The notes under the pieces are model-generated. The model ran no database searches and was not told where the DNA came from. It was given only the letters and a program-made list of their open reading frames with translations. This document shows positions 39,994 to 49,063 of a stretch of 64,000 nt of DNA, piece after piece. Source of the stretch: Natranaerovirga pectinivora (GTDB lineage: Bacteria; Bacillota; Clostridia; Lachnospirales; DSM-24629). Each line of letters begins with the position of its first letter. Positions within the stretch are counted from its first letter, which is position 1. The position numbers were made by a program, and so were the translations under genes. The DNA lies in contig NZ_SMAL01000007.1 of assembly GCF_004342165.1 (NCBI RefSeq), positions 121,243 through 185,242 on the forward strand. The letters run 5' to 3'.

Positions 39994-40389
39994 ATGGCAA
40001 AGAAAGTGTCCAAAAGAGCGACTAAAAAACGCGTAAAGAAAAATATAGACCGTGGACAAGCGCATATCCAATCCACGTTTAATAATACAATCGTTACTTT
40101 GACGGATACACAAGGTAACGCACTTTCATGGGCAAGTGCTGGTGGCTTAGGGTTTAGAGGCTCAAGAAAATCTACTCCTTATGCAGCGCAAATTGCAGCG
40201 GATACAGCAGCAAAAGCAGCAATGGTTCATGGTTTAAAAACAGTTGAAGTAATGGTAAAAGGTCCAGGATCTGGAAGAGAAGCTGCTATTCGTGCTTTAC
40301 AAGCAGCTGGTTTAGAAGTAACAAGTATTAAGGATGTGACACCAGTACCACACAACGGATGTCGCCCACCAAAACGTAGAAGAGTTTAA
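39994..40389 (+). CDS. rpsK: Ribosomal protein S11
   Basis: A 131-residue S11: [39 protein letters not shown] and the tail [16 protein letters not shown]. It lines the platform near the mRNA exit. It is 21 nt after rpsM. Confidence 0.98.
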   Translation: MAKKVSKRATKKRVKKNIDRGQAHIQSTFNNTIVTLTDTQGNALSWASAGGLGFRGSRKSTPYAAQIAADTAAKAAMVHGLKTVEVMVKGPGSGREAAIRALQAAGLEVTSIKDVTPVPHNGCRPPKRRRV

Positions 40390-40412
40390 TGGTATAGGAG
40401 GTGTAATTAAAG

Positions 40413-41039
40413 ATGGCTAGATATATAGGTGCAGTTTGTAGACTTTGTCGTAGAGAAGGTGGAAAACTATTCTTAAAAGGCGATAGATGTTTTACAGCTA
40501 AATGTGCAGTAGATCGTAGACCATATGCTCCAGGTCAACACGGTAAAAGCCGTAAAAAATTATCTGAGTATGGTTTACAATTACGTGAAAAACAAAAAGC
40601 AAAAAGAATTTATGGTGTATTAGAAACGCCTTTTAGAAATCTTTATGCAGAAGCAGATAGAAGAAAAGGTACAGCAGGGGATAACTTATTAATATTACTA
40701 GAAACTAGATTAGATAATATTGTATACCGTGGTGGATTAGGACGTTCAAGAACTGAAGCAAGACAAGTGGTTCGTCATAACCATATATTAGTAAATGGTA
40801 AAAGAGTTAATATTCCATCTTACCAATGTAAACCTGGTGATGTTATAGAAATTAGAGAAAAAACAAGAGGTATACAAAGATTTAAAGATATTATTGAAAC
40901 AACTGGGTCTAGAATTACTCCAGAATGGTTAGAATCTGATAGAGAAAGTTTAACAATCAAAGTATCAGATGTACCAACAAGAGACCAAATTGATACAGTA
41001 GTAGAAGAAAGACTAATCGTAGAGTTATATTCTAAATAA
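40413..41039 (+). CDS. rpsD: Ribosomal protein S4, zinc-binding form
   Basis: A 208-residue S4. The N-terminal CRLC and CFTAKC form a zinc site (residues about 9-31). The S4 RNA-binding domain ([39 protein letters not shown]) follows. It is a primary 16S binder and often a translational repressor. In Bacillus rpsD is elsewhere; here it lies in the alpha operon, as in Clostridia. Confidence 0.98.
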   Translation: MARYIGAVCRLCRREGGKLFLKGDRCFTAKCAVDRRPYAPGQHGKSRKKLSEYGLQLREKQKAKRIYGVLETPFRNLYAEADRRKGTAGDNLLILLETRLDNIVYRGGLGRSRTEARQVVRHNHILVNGKRVNIPSYQCKPGDVIEIREKTRGIQRFKDIIETTGSRITPEWLESDRESLTIKVSDVPTRDQIDTVVEERLIVELYSK

Positions 41040-41122
41040 TCTATAAGAGTTAATAATTATTTGATTAGTAGAAAATGACTACCCTCAGAAAAAAGTAAAC
41101 CAATTAAAGGAGGGTTCTTTAA

Positions 41123-42082
41123 GTGTTTGATTTTGAGAAACCAAAAATTGAAATTGCAGAGATATCTGAGGATAATAGATATGGAAAATTTATTATCGAA
41201 CCTTTAGAAAGAGGATATGGTACTACACTTGGTAATTCATTAAGAAGAATTATGCTTTCTTCATTACCAGGGGCAGCTGTTAGCAGCGTAAAGATTGAAG
41301 GTGTACTTCATGAATTTAGTACGATTCCAAATGTTAAAGAAGATGTTGTAGAAGTCATAATGAATATTAAAAATATTGCTATTAGAAACAATAGCAGTAG
41401 TTCCGAGCCTAAAGTTGCGTACATTGAATTTGAAGGTGAAGGCGTTGTTACAGCAGGTGACATACAAGTAGATGCGGACATTGAAATTATGAATCCTGAA
41501 CTAGTAATTGCTACTTTAAATGGTGGCGCAGATAGTAAACTCTTTATGGAGCTTGCTATTAACAAAGGAAGAGGATACGTTGGTTCAGATAAAAACAAAC
41601 ATAGTGATCAGTCTATTGGAGAAATAGCTATAGATTCTATTTTTACCCCAGTAGAGCGTGTTAATCTAATTGTAGAAAACACACGTGTAGGTCAAATAAC
41701 TGATTATGATAAGTTGTCTTTAGAAGTATGGACAAATGGAACTCTAGGTCCTGACGAAGCTGTAAGTCTTGCTGCAAAAGTTCTTAATGAGCATCTTAAC
41801 TTGTTTATAGATCTTTCAGAGAATGCTAAAAATGCAGAGATTATGGTAGAAAAGGAAGATAATGAAAAGGAAAAAGTACTTGAAATGAGTATTGATGAAT
41901 TAGAATTATCTGTTCGTTCATATAACTGTTTAAAAAGAGCAGGTATTAATACTGTTGAAGAACTTATCAATAGAACACCAGAGGACATGATGAAAGTTAG
42001 AAATCTGGGACGTAAATCTTTAGAAGAAGTATTGGCTAAGTTAAAAGAGTTAAGCCTTGTTCTAAAACCAAGTGATGAATAA
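41123..42082 (+). CDS. rpoA: RNA polymerase alpha subunit
   Basis: A 319-residue alpha subunit starting at GTG 41123 behind AAAGGAGGG. The N-terminal dimerisation domain ([20 protein letters not shown], about 1-230) is joined by an acidic linker to a C-terminal domain ([38 protein letters not shown]) that binds UP elements and activators. It is co-transcribed with rpsD and rplQ. Confidence 0.98.
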   Translation: MFDFEKPKIEIAEISEDNRYGKFIIEPLERGYGTTLGNSLRRIMLSSLPGAAVSSVKIEGVLHEFSTIPNVKEDVVEVIMNIKNIAIRNNSSSSEPKVAYIEFEGEGVVTAGDIQVDADIEIMNPELVIATLNGGADSKLFMELAINKGRGYVGSDKNKHSDQSIGEIAIDSIFTPVERVNLIVENTRVGQITDYDKLSLEVWTNGTLGPDEAVSLAAKVLNEHLNLFIDLSENAKNAEIMVEKEDNEKEKVLEMSIDELELSVRSYNCLKRAGINTVEELINRTPEDMMKVRNLGRKSLEEVLAKLKELSLVLKPSDE

Positions 42083-42163
42083 ATATCAGGAATTATATAA
42101 TATTAGGGGAAGCTCGCAGTAATATATTTGCGACCTTTCAAAAAGCAAAGGAGGTCTAGAGTA

Positions 42164-42700
42164 ATGGCAGGCTATAGAAAACTTGGAAGAACTTCTGATC
42201 AAAGAAAAGCTTTACTTAGAAATCAGGTTACAAATTTAATTTACCACGGTAAAATTAAAACAACTGATACTAAAGCTAAAGAAGTTCGCAAGATCGCTGA
42301 AAAATTAATTGCAATGGCAGTTAGAGAAAAAGATAATTACACTGAATTGACTGTAACAGCTAAGGTACCACGTAAAACAGCTGACGGTCAAAGAGTTAAA
42401 GAAGAAGTGAATGGCAAAAAAGTTACTGTTTTTGATGAAGTTGAAAAATCAATCAAAAAAGATAACGCAACGCGTTTACATGCAAGAAGACAAATGTTAA
42501 AGGTATTATATCCAGTTAAGGAAGTACCAGCTGAAAACGCAAAAAGAAAAGCTAATACTAAAGAAATTAATTTAGTTGATAAATTATTTGATGAGATTGC
42601 ACCAAAGTATGTAGATCGTAATGGTGGATATACAAGAATTATTAAGATTGGTCCACGTAAAGGTGATGCAGCTGAGGAAGTAATTTTAGAATTAGTGTAA
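42164..42700 (+). CDS. rplQ: Ribosomal protein L17 with internal extension
   Basis: A 178-residue L17. It begins [20 protein letters not shown] and ends [18 protein letters not shown] like other L17s. It is about 50-60 residues longer than the E. coli or Bacillus protein because of an inserted segment (about 70-130: [20 protein letters not shown] and following). This longer form is common in Lachnospirales-type Clostridia as I recall. ATG 42164 follows AAAGGAGG. It is the last gene before a terminator. Confidence 0.95.
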   Translation: MAGYRKLGRTSDQRKALLRNQVTNLIYHGKIKTTDTKAKEVRKIAEKLIAMAVREKDNYTELTVTAKVPRKTADGQRVKEEVNGKKVTVFDEVEKSIKKDNATRLHARRQMLKVLYPVKEVPAENAKRKANTKEINLVDKLFDEIAPKYVDRNGGYTRIIKIGPRKGDAAEEVILELV

Positions 42701-42710
42701 TAGTATATAT

Positions 42711-42741
42711 GGGGATTAAGCGAATAGCTTAGTCCCTTTTT
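42711..42741 (+). terminator. Terminator after rplQ
   Basis: GGGATTAAGC (42712-42721), loop GAATA, GCTTAGTCCC (42727-42736) with one wobble pair, then TTTTT. It ends the alpha operon. Confidence 0.9.
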
Positions 42742-42771
42742 AAATATTTATTCTTTTTGGTGTTGTCAATG

Positions 42772-42904
42772 GGGACGAATATCAAGTGTTATATATATAA
42801 GATTAATCGACTCTTATCCATCCTTGGATAAGAGGGTCGAGCTACGCCATCTTTGGCTCCGCGGTCAAATCTTATATATATAACACTTGATATTCTGCGA
42901 GTGG
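42772..42904. repeat. Large palindromic element, unit 1
   Basis: A 133-nt unit from GGGACGAAT to TATTCTGCGAGTGG. It has a perfect 28-bp inverted repeat, 42777-42804 with 42868-42895, containing a TATATATATA tract. Between the arms are a hairpin CTCTTATCCA (42811-42820)/TGGATAAGAG (42825-42834) and a GC-rich segment CTACGCCATCTTTGGCTCCG with a small GCCA/TGGC hairpin. It lies between the rplQ terminator and the ecfA promoter. Confidence 0.85.
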
Positions 42905-42937
42905 ATATTTAGATATGTTTAAAAATTATTATCAGTT

Positions 42938-43148
42938 GGGACGAATCTGGACTGCTATATATATAAGATTAATGGACCCTTATCCATCCTTCAAGAAAGT
43001 GATTGTATCACTTTCAAGTGAAACATAAAAATTCAATTCCTTGCAAGCAAAATGAATTTTTATATTTCAGGGTAATAGGGTCCAGCTACGCCATCCTTGA
43101 CTCCGCGGTTAAATCTTATATATATAACACTCCATATTCTGCCTGTGG
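42938..43148. repeat. Large palindromic element, unit 2 with insert
   Basis: A 211-nt relative of unit 1 with the same ends (GGGACGAAT ... TATTCTGCCTGTGG). Its arms are imperfect except for 15 bp (42956-42970 with 43112-43126). The stem GGACC (42974-42978)/GGTCC (43079-43083) replaces CGAC/GTCG of unit 1 and still pairs. About 85 extra nt sit in the apical loop and carry their own hairpins: GAAAGTGA/TCACTTTC near 42995-43015, and ATAAAAATTCA/TGAATTTTTAT. Confidence 0.8.
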
Positions 43149-43245
43149 TTTTTTTACGCGTTGTGATGTCTTAGAACGTGGAAAATATTTAAAATTATAA
43201 AACAGATTTTTATGATGCTTTCTACAATTTTTGTGGTTTAAGGTG

Positions 43246-43274
43246 TTGTAATAAATTTTTCTAAAGTTTATAAT
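43246..43274 (+). promoter_or_regulatory. Promoter of the ecfA1-ecfA2-ecfT genes
   Basis: TTGTAA (43246-43251), a 17-nt spacer, TATAAT (43269-43274), 39 nt before ecfA1. Confidence 0.7.
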
Positions 43275-43312
43275 CTTATAAAAGGATTCTTATTAGATTT
43301 GAGGATGATTGT

Positions 43313-44167
43313 ATGGATAAGTTTGTTAATGGACAGGGTTTGGTTTTTGAGTATCATAGTCATAATGATGAAGAGGAAACTGGGGCGTTTTTTAGGGCCC
43401 TTGATGGGGTTTCTATTGAGATTAATAGAGGTGAGTTTATTGCTGTTCTGGGACATAATGGCTCTGGGAAGTCTACTCTTGCTAAGCTGATTAATGCTTT
43501 GTTAAAGCCTACTGAGGGGACGCTTTGGATTAAGGGGTTGGATAGTAAAGAGGATGCTCATATTTGGGATATTAGACAGAGTGCTGGTATGGTTTTTCAG
43601 AATCCAGATAATCAAATTATTGGGACCATTGTTGAGGAAGATGTTGCTTTTGGGCCTGAGAATTTGGGGATTCCTTCTAATGAAATTAGATTCCGTGTGG
43701 ATAATGCTTTAGATAGAGTTGGTATGAGTCAGTATAAAGACCATTCTCCTAATAAGCTTTCTGGGGGTCAGAAGCAAAGGATTGCTATTGCAGGTGTTAT
43801 GGCAATGAAGCCGGAGTGTATTGTTTTAGATGAGCCAACGGCTATGTTAGATCCTAGAGGTAGAAAAGAAGTTATTGAAACCATAAAGATGCTTAATAAA
43901 GAAGAACATATTACAGTGATTCATATTACACATTATATGGAAGAAGTGACTCAAGCGGATAGGATTATTGTTATGGATAATGGCAAGATTGTAATGGAAG
44001 GTGCGCCTAGGGAAATTTTTAAAAGAGTGGATGAGTTAAAAAGTTTAAAACTGGATGTGCCTCAAGTAACGGAGCTTGCTCATTTATTACGAAATGAGGG
44101 TATTGAACTTCCAGAAGGTATTTTAACAATTGAAGAAATGGTTGGTGCTTTATGTCAATTAAGATAG
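43313..44167 (+). CDS. ecfA1: ECF transporter ATPase A1
   Basis: A 284-residue ABC ATPase of the energy-coupling factor module that powers uptake of vitamins or metals bound by separate S components. Walker [10 protein letters not shown] (about 51-59), Q-loop in [10 protein letters not shown], signature LSGGQKQR, Walker [14 protein letters not shown], and a switch His in THYMEE. The 3' end overlaps ecfA2 by 16 nt. Codon use differs from the ribosomal genes (more TTG/GTT-rich), as expected for lower expression. Confidence 0.95.
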   Translation: MDKFVNGQGLVFEYHSHNDEEETGAFFRALDGVSIEINRGEFIAVLGHNGSGKSTLAKLINALLKPTEGTLWIKGLDSKEDAHIWDIRQSAGMVFQNPDNQIIGTIVEEDVAFGPENLGIPSNEIRFRVDNALDRVGMSQYKDHSPNKLSGGQKQRIAIAGVMAMKPECIVLDEPTAMLDPRGRKEVIETIKMLNKEEHITVIHITHYMEEVTQADRIIVMDNGKIVMEGAPREIFKRVDELKSLKLDVPQVTELAHLLRNEGIELPEGILTIEEMVGALCQLR

Positions 44168-45009
44168 AGAATGTTAATTATTTTTATGGTAAGGGTACAC
44201 CTTATGAAATGCATGCGTTAAAAGATATTACCTTAACCATTCCTAAGGGCCAATTTATTGGTCTTATTGGACATACAGGTTCTGGTAAGTCTACTTTGAT
44301 ACAGCATTTGAATGGCCTTGTTAAGGCCACAAGTGGACAAATTTATTATGATGATAAAAACATCTACGGGGAAACTTTTAAATTGAAAGATTTAAGACAA
44401 AAAGTGGGATTGGTATTTCAGTATCCAGAGCATCAGCTTTTTGAGATGACGGTGTATAAAGATATTGCTTTTGGTCCTCATAATCTTAATTTAAGTGCTG
44501 AAGAAATTAAAAATAGAGTGTATAACGCTGTAGAAAAAGTTGGATTAGACAAAGAGATACTAGAAAAGTCTCCTTTTGAATTGTCTGGTGGTCAAAAACG
44601 AAGGGTTGCTATTGCCGGTGTTCTTGCCATGGAGCCAGAAGTTCTAATTTTAGATGAACCCACTGCAGGATTAGATCCAAAAGGAAGAGATGATATTCTC
44701 AATGAGATTAACAAATTACAAAAAGAGACTCAAAAAACCGTTGTTTTAGTGTCTCATAGTATGGAAGATATAGCAAAATATGTGGATAGAATTATTGTAA
44801 TGGATAAGGGTAAAGTGAAGTTTGATGATATGCCTAAAAAGATATTTAAGCACTATAAAGAACTTGAAGAAATAGGACTAGGAGCACCACAAATTACGTA
44901 TTTAATAAATGAACTTATTAAAAAGGGTTTTGATATAAAAGAAGATATAACAACAATTGAAGAGGCGAAATTAGAGCTTATAAAATGTCTAAAGAATCGT
45001 TACATTTAG
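44152..45009 (+). CDS. ecfA2: ECF transporter ATPase A2
   Basis: A 285-residue ABC ATPase partner of EcfA1. Walker [11 protein letters not shown]-loop VFQYPEHQ, signature LSGGQKRR, Walker [20 protein letters not shown]. The N-terminal [17 protein letters not shown] is typical of EcfA2. It overlaps ecfA1, indicating translational coupling and a fixed A1:A2 ratio. Confidence 0.95.
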   Translation: MSIKIENVNYFYGKGTPYEMHALKDITLTIPKGQFIGLIGHTGSGKSTLIQHLNGLVKATSGQIYYDDKNIYGETFKLKDLRQKVGLVFQYPEHQLFEMTVYKDIAFGPHNLNLSAEEIKNRVYNAVEKVGLDKEILEKSPFELSGGQKRRVAIAGVLAMEPEVLILDEPTAGLDPKGRDDILNEINKLQKETQKTVVLVSHSMEDIAKYVDRIIVMDKGKVKFDDMPKKIFKHYKELEEIGLGAPQITYLINELIKKGFDIKEDITTIEEAKLELIKCLKNRYI

Positions 45010-45082
45010 ATATGGCAAGTCACTTTCTCTTGAAATTTATGGGATTTTATTTTTAAAAACCTAAGAAAGGAAAGGAAGTCAA

Positions 45083-45874
45083 ATGATAAGAGACATTACA
45101 ATTGGACAATATTATCCAACGTATTCTATAATACATCAATTAGACCCAAGAGTTAAAATAAACGGGACCTTTGCTTTTATTTTATCCATATTTTTTGTGG
45201 GGAATTTTTATGGATATATAGTGGCAGCATTGTTTTTATTTGGAACCATTAGGATTTCAAAAGTACCTGTCAAATTTATTCTAAAAGGGCTAAAAGCTAT
45301 ATTTATGATTTTGTTATTTACAGTACTATTAAATATGTTTTTAACCCCAGGAGAAAATGTTTTGTTAAAAGCAGGCCCATTAACCGTTACTGATAAAGGG
45401 TTTGAATTGGCTATTTTTATGGCTATTAGGTTAATATTTTTAATAATGGGATCTTCATTATTAACATTAACCACTTCGCCAATACAGTTAACAGATGGCA
45501 TTGAAAGACTATTGTCTCCACTAACCAAAATTAAAGTACCTGCCCATGAAATTGCTATGATGATGACCATTGCTTTAAGATTTATTCCAATTTTATTAGA
45601 AGAAACAGACAAGATTATGAAGGCTCAAATGGCAAGAGGTGCAGATTTTGATAGCGGTAACATTATTAAGAAAGCAAAAAGCTTGATTCCATTATTAGTG
45701 CCTCTCTTTATATCAGCATTTAGAAGAGCCGATGATTTGGCAATGGCTATGGAAGCAAGATGTTATAGAGGCGGAGAAGGAAGAACTAAGCTAAAAGAAT
45801 TGATATATGAAAGAAAAGATTTTATAGCATATTGTATATTATTGGCATATTTTGTTATGATAATAATCGTATAG
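45083..45874 (+). CDS. ecfT: ECF transporter transmembrane protein EcfT
   Basis: A 263-residue membrane protein with about six helices that joins the two ATPases to exchangeable S components. The two coupling-helix motifs are visible as MARGADF and ARCYRGG near residues 181-187 and 231-237. It starts QYYPTYSIIHQLDPRVKI, as usual. AAAGGAAAGG precedes the ATG. No S component is encoded nearby, consistent with a group II shared module. Confidence 0.94.
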   Translation: MIRDITIGQYYPTYSIIHQLDPRVKINGTFAFILSIFFVGNFYGYIVAALFLFGTIRISKVPVKFILKGLKAIFMILLFTVLLNMFLTPGENVLLKAGPLTVTDKGFELAIFMAIRLIFLIMGSSLLTLTTSPIQLTDGIERLLSPLTKIKVPAHEIAMMMTIALRFIPILLEETDKIMKAQMARGADFDSGNIIKKAKSLIPLLVPLFISAFRRADDLAMAMEARCYRGGEGRTKLKELIYERKDFIAYCILLAYFVMIIIV

Positions 45875-45896
45875 ATTTTTTTGAGAGTGTGATAAG

Positions 45897-46646
45897 ATGA
45901 AAAGAATTAAATTAATAATAGCATATGATGGAACCAATTATTGCGGGTGGCAAATACAAAACAATGCCATAACCATACAAGAGAAAATTGAAGAAGCTTG
46001 TAGAAAATTGTTTTCCCAGGAAATAAAATTAATAGGTGCAAGCAGAACAGATACAGGGGTTCATGCTATGGGACAAGTAGCCGTTTTTGATGTGGATACT
46101 ACTATACCATGTGATAAAATTGCATATGCATTAAATGCAAGATTACCAGAGGATATTGTGATACAAAAATCAGAAGAAGTGCCTTTGGAATTTCATCCTA
46201 GATATGATGCAATTAAAAAAACTTATAATTATTTAATCTTAAACCAAGAGTTTATATTACCCCAACATAGACATTATGCTACGTTTATATCTAAAAAATT
46301 AGACTTAGGGGAGATGAAAAAAGCAACCAAACTATTTATTGGAAAAAAAGATTTTAATGCATTTTGTTCTGCTCATTCTTCTGTTAAAAGCACTGTAAGA
46401 ACAGTTTATGATTTAGAAGTGAAGAAAGAGGATTCATTTATTAAAATAGTCATAACAGGAAATGGATTTTTGTACAATATGGTTAGAATTATTGCAGGCA
46501 CTTTAATTGATATTGGGCTACATAGAATTACCATTGAGGATCTAAATAGAATTATTGAAAGCAAAGATAGAGCAAATGCAAGTGCAACTGCTCCAGCGAA
46601 AGGTTTAACATTAGAGAAAATATATTACGGGGAGGAAAAAATATGA
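45897..46646 (+). CDS. truA: tRNA pseudouridine(38-40) synthase
   Basis: A 249-residue TruA. The catalytic Asp is residue 52 in GASRTDTGVHAMGQ; YDGTNYCGWQIQ and NGFLYNMVRIIAGTLIDIG are the other family blocks. It modifies positions 38-40 in the anticodon arm of many tRNAs. In Firmicutes it commonly follows ecfT and precedes rplM; here a YibE/F gene intervenes. Its TGA overlaps the next ATG. Confidence 0.96.
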   Translation: MKRIKLIIAYDGTNYCGWQIQNNAITIQEKIEEACRKLFSQEIKLIGASRTDTGVHAMGQVAVFDVDTTIPCDKIAYALNARLPEDIVIQKSEEVPLEFHPRYDAIKKTYNYLILNQEFILPQHRHYATFISKKLDLGEMKKATKLFIGKKDFNAFCSAHSSVKSTVRTVYDLEVKKEDSFIKIVITGNGFLYNMVRIIAGTLIDIGLHRITIEDLNRIIESKDRANASATAPAKGLTLEKIYYGEEKI

Positions 46647-47776
46647 TATTAAGAAAAACAATAAGCTCTTTTTTAATAGTACTTATTTTGTTATTAGGAA
46701 TAAGTTCAAATGTATTAGCTAATGAAGAAAGAGATGAATTATACACAGGGGAAGTTATTAGTATCATTAGCGATGAAAAAATAGAATATGAGACATCTGG
46801 AGGTGCATATACTTTTAGACAACAAGTTATGAAAGTGAAGCTTTTAGATGGTAAGTATCAAGGGCAATTGGTTGAGGTTGTAAACGACATTGATGATATG
46901 ATGGCTTATCAGTTGATTGTTAGTAAAGGGGATAAGGTTATTGTTTTTCTTTCAGAGTATGACAATCAATTCCGTATATTTGACATGAAACGAGATTCAC
47001 AGATTTTGTGGTTGGTTATTCTATTTATGGCAATTATGTTGATTATAGGTGGTTGGAAAGGGTTTAAAAGTATTCTTTCTTTATTAATAACCCTAATTGC
47101 AATCGTAGGGGTTTTCCTACCGAGAGTTTTAAAAGGAGATAATCCTCTAGTACTATCTATTATAATATCAATAATCGTTACATTTTTTACCATACTAATT
47201 ATTTCAGGCGTTAATAAAAAGTCAATTACTGCTATTATGGGAATATCTTTTGGTGTTATTTCTGCGGGACTTATTGCCTTGATTTTTGGACAATTAACTC
47301 ATTTGACAGGCATTGCATCAAGTGAGGCACAAATGCTAATGTATATTCCACAAGTATTGAATGAAGGCCTTCAATTGGATTTTGGAGATTTATTATTTGC
47401 AAGTATATTACTTGGGACATTAGGAGCGGTTATGGATGTCTGTATCTCTATAGCTTCTGCAATTAGTGAAATATACGATGCAAATCCAGCACTGAAGGTT
47501 AGACAATTATTTTGGTCGGGTATGAATATTGGTCGAGATATAATGGGAACCATGTCTAATACACTAATATTAGCCTATGTTGGGAGTTCAATACACATAA
47601 TGTTATTGTATTTAGCCTATGAGTTGCCTTTAAAAGATATATTGAACCAAGAGTTGGTTGCTACAGAGATCGTAAGAGCTTTAACAGGAACTATTGGTCT
47701 CGTTCTTTCTATCCCATTAACAGCATTAACAGGTGCAATCTTATATAAAAAAAATTTTTTTAAAAGAGCTAATTAA
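46643..47776 (+). CDS. YibE/F-like membrane protein
   Basis: A 377-residue protein with an N-terminal signal/membrane segment (about 5-25, ending near VLANEE). An extracytoplasmic beta-rich part (about 26-115, with YTGEVISIISDEKIEYE and VIVFLSEYDNQ) is followed by seven or eight membrane helices with GALGAVMDVCISIASAI-like sequence. This is the YibE/F architecture; the function is unknown, and transport has been proposed. The start overlaps the truA stop by 4 nt. Confidence 0.85.
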   Translation: MILRKTISSFLIVLILLLGISSNVLANEERDELYTGEVISIISDEKIEYETSGGAYTFRQQVMKVKLLDGKYQGQLVEVVNDIDDMMAYQLIVSKGDKVIVFLSEYDNQFRIFDMKRDSQILWLVILFMAIMLIIGGWKGFKSILSLLITLIAIVGVFLPRVLKGDNPLVLSIIISIIVTFFTILIISGVNKKSITAIMGISFGVISAGLIALIFGQLTHLTGIASSEAQMLMYIPQVLNEGLQLDFGDLLFASILLGTLGAVMDVCISIASAISEIYDANPALKVRQLFWSGMNIGRDIMGTMSNTLILAYVGSSIHIMLLYLAYELPLKDILNQELVATEIVRALTGTIGLVLSIPLTALTGAILYKKNFFKRAN

Positions 47777-47868
47777 GAGGATAAAAAAGAAAAGACTTAT
47801 AGTTTTCCAGTACTTGTAAATTAAAAATTAAAATTATTACAAAAAAATAAAAAAAACATCATATCGTC

Positions 47869-47897
47869 TTGACACACGTGGTCGATTGTACTATAAT
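47869..47897 (+). promoter_or_regulatory. Promoter of rplM-rpsI
   Basis: TTGACA (47869-47874), a 17-nt spacer, TATAAT (47892-47897): a consensus sigma-A promoter. Confidence 0.9.
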
Positions 47898-47904
47898 AAT
47901 TTGG

Positions 47905-47985
47905 TATGAGTTTAAAATGTTAGAAAGACCCATTAGCCCCGGGTTTTAGATAGATTTACTCATGAAAGAATAGTTGATAGATGAA
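47905..47985 (+). ncRNA. Probable L13 leader
   Basis: The untranslated leader between the promoter and rplM. ATGAG (near 47906) can pair with CTCAT (near 47960) around AGACCCATTAGCCCCGGGTT. Size and place agree with the Firmicutes L13 leader thought to bind L13. The assignment is by position and general form. Confidence 0.55.
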
Positions 47986-47999
47986 TAGGAGGGAACTCG

Positions 48000-48434
48000 A
48001 TGAGCAGTTTTATGGCGAAAGCAGAAACAGTTGAGAGAAAATGGTATGTTGTCGATGCAACTGGCCATACTTTAGGACGTTTAGCTTCTGAAGTAGCAGC
48101 AGTGCTTAGAGGAAAACATAAACCAATCTTTACACCTCATGTTGATACAGGTGATCATGTTATAATTATTAATGCAGATAAAGTTAAATTAACTGGTAAA
48201 AAACTTGATCAAAAATTATACAGATACCATACAGGTCATCCAGGTGGTTTAAGAGAGATTACTTATAAAGAAATGTTAGCAAACAAACCAGAAGAAGTAT
48301 TTATGCATGCAGTAAAAGGAATGTTACCTAAAAATGTTTTAGGAAGACAAATGCTTACTAAATTGCGTGTATACAGAGGAACAGAGCACGGACATGCAGC
48401 ACAAAAACCAGAAGTACTAGAAATCAAATATTAG
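48000..48434 (+). CDS. rplM: Ribosomal protein L13
   Basis: A 144-residue L13: [20 protein letters not shown], the middle [20 protein letters not shown] and the [12 protein letters not shown] signature. It is an early 50S assembly protein. GGAGGGAAC precedes ATG 48000. rpsI follows after 27 nt, as is usual. Confidence 0.98.
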   Translation: MSSFMAKAETVERKWYVVDATGHTLGRLASEVAAVLRGKHKPIFTPHVDTGDHVIIINADKVKLTGKKLDQKLYRYHTGHPGGLREITYKEMLANKPEEVFMHAVKGMLPKNVLGRQMLTKLRVYRGTEHGHAAQKPEVLEIKY

Positions 48435-48461
48435 TGATTTGTACTGAAAGGAGGAAATGAA

Positions 48462-48854
48462 TTGGCAACGGTTAAATATTATGGAACAGGTAGAAGAAAA
48501 ACGAGTATTGCTAGAGTGTATTTAGTACCAGGTAATGGTAATATTACAATCAATAAATCAAATATAGATGAATATCTTCCATTGGAGACTCTAAAATTTA
48601 TTGTACGTCAACCATTAGAATTAACTCAAACAACAGACAAATTTGATGTTTTAGTTAGTGTACATGGTGGAGGATTTACAGGCCAAGCTGGAGCGATCAG
48701 ACACGGAATTTCTAGAGCATTATTACAAGTTGATGCAGAATTACGTCCAGCTCTTAAAAAAGCAGGTTTCTTAACAAGAGATCCAAGAATGAAAGAAAGA
48801 AAAAAATACGGTTTAAAAGCAGCGAGACGTGCACCACAGTTCTCAAAAAGATAA
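48462..48854 (+). CDS. rpsI: Ribosomal protein S9
   Basis: A 130-residue S9 starting at TTG 48462 behind AAAGGAGG. It has [19 protein letters not shown], the central [20 protein letters not shown] and the tail [10 protein letters not shown], whose terminal Lys-Arg reaches P-site tRNA. It is the last gene before a strong terminator. Confidence 0.98.
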   Translation: MATVKYYGTGRRKTSIARVYLVPGNGNITINKSNIDEYLPLETLKFIVRQPLELTQTTDKFDVLVSVHGGGFTGQAGAIRHGISRALLQVDAELRPALKKAGFLTRDPRMKERKKYGLKAARRAPQFSKR

Positions 48855-48856
48855 TG

Positions 48857-48883
48857 AAAAACCCCACAATGTGGGGTTTTTTT
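48857..48883 (+). terminator. Terminator after rpsI
   Basis: AAAAACCCCAC (48857-48867), loop AAT, GTGGGGTTTTT (48871-48881), then TT. Confidence 0.93.
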
Positions 48884-48955
48884 GCGTTATAAGTCAACTA
48901 AATTCTATTATTAATATTGAGTAAAGCAACAATAGACAAATCGTCCATGTCAGTA

Positions 48956-49049
48956 GTTCGCCCTTGGGGAGGCAATATTATATATTTGGCGTCGACCGGC
49001 TGAAAGGAAAGGCAGCCAAATATATAATATTGCCTCCCCAAGGGCGAAC
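48956..49049. repeat. 35-bp perfect inverted repeat
   Basis: GTTCGCCCTTGGGGAGG and on to 48990 is the exact complement of 49015-49049, with a 24-nt loop (GTCGACCGGCTGAAAGG within). The arms mix a GC-rich outer half and an AT-rich inner half. It lies between two convergent genes, after the rpsI terminator and 15 nt before the stop of the reverse-strand reductase gene. It has no T tract. It differs in sequence from the elements at 42772-43148. Confidence 0.92.
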
Positions 49050-49063
49050 GTAAGCTACCAGAA

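Noticed and set aside
42772..43148. A CRISPR array downstream of rplQ
   Set aside because: There are only two large, diverged units with inverted arms; no short regularly spaced direct repeats and no cas genes.
43003..43200. A 65-codon open frame inside the palindromic element downstream of rplQ
   Set aside because: It runs through the hairpin arms of the repeat, has no ribosome-binding site, and its composition follows the inverted repeats.
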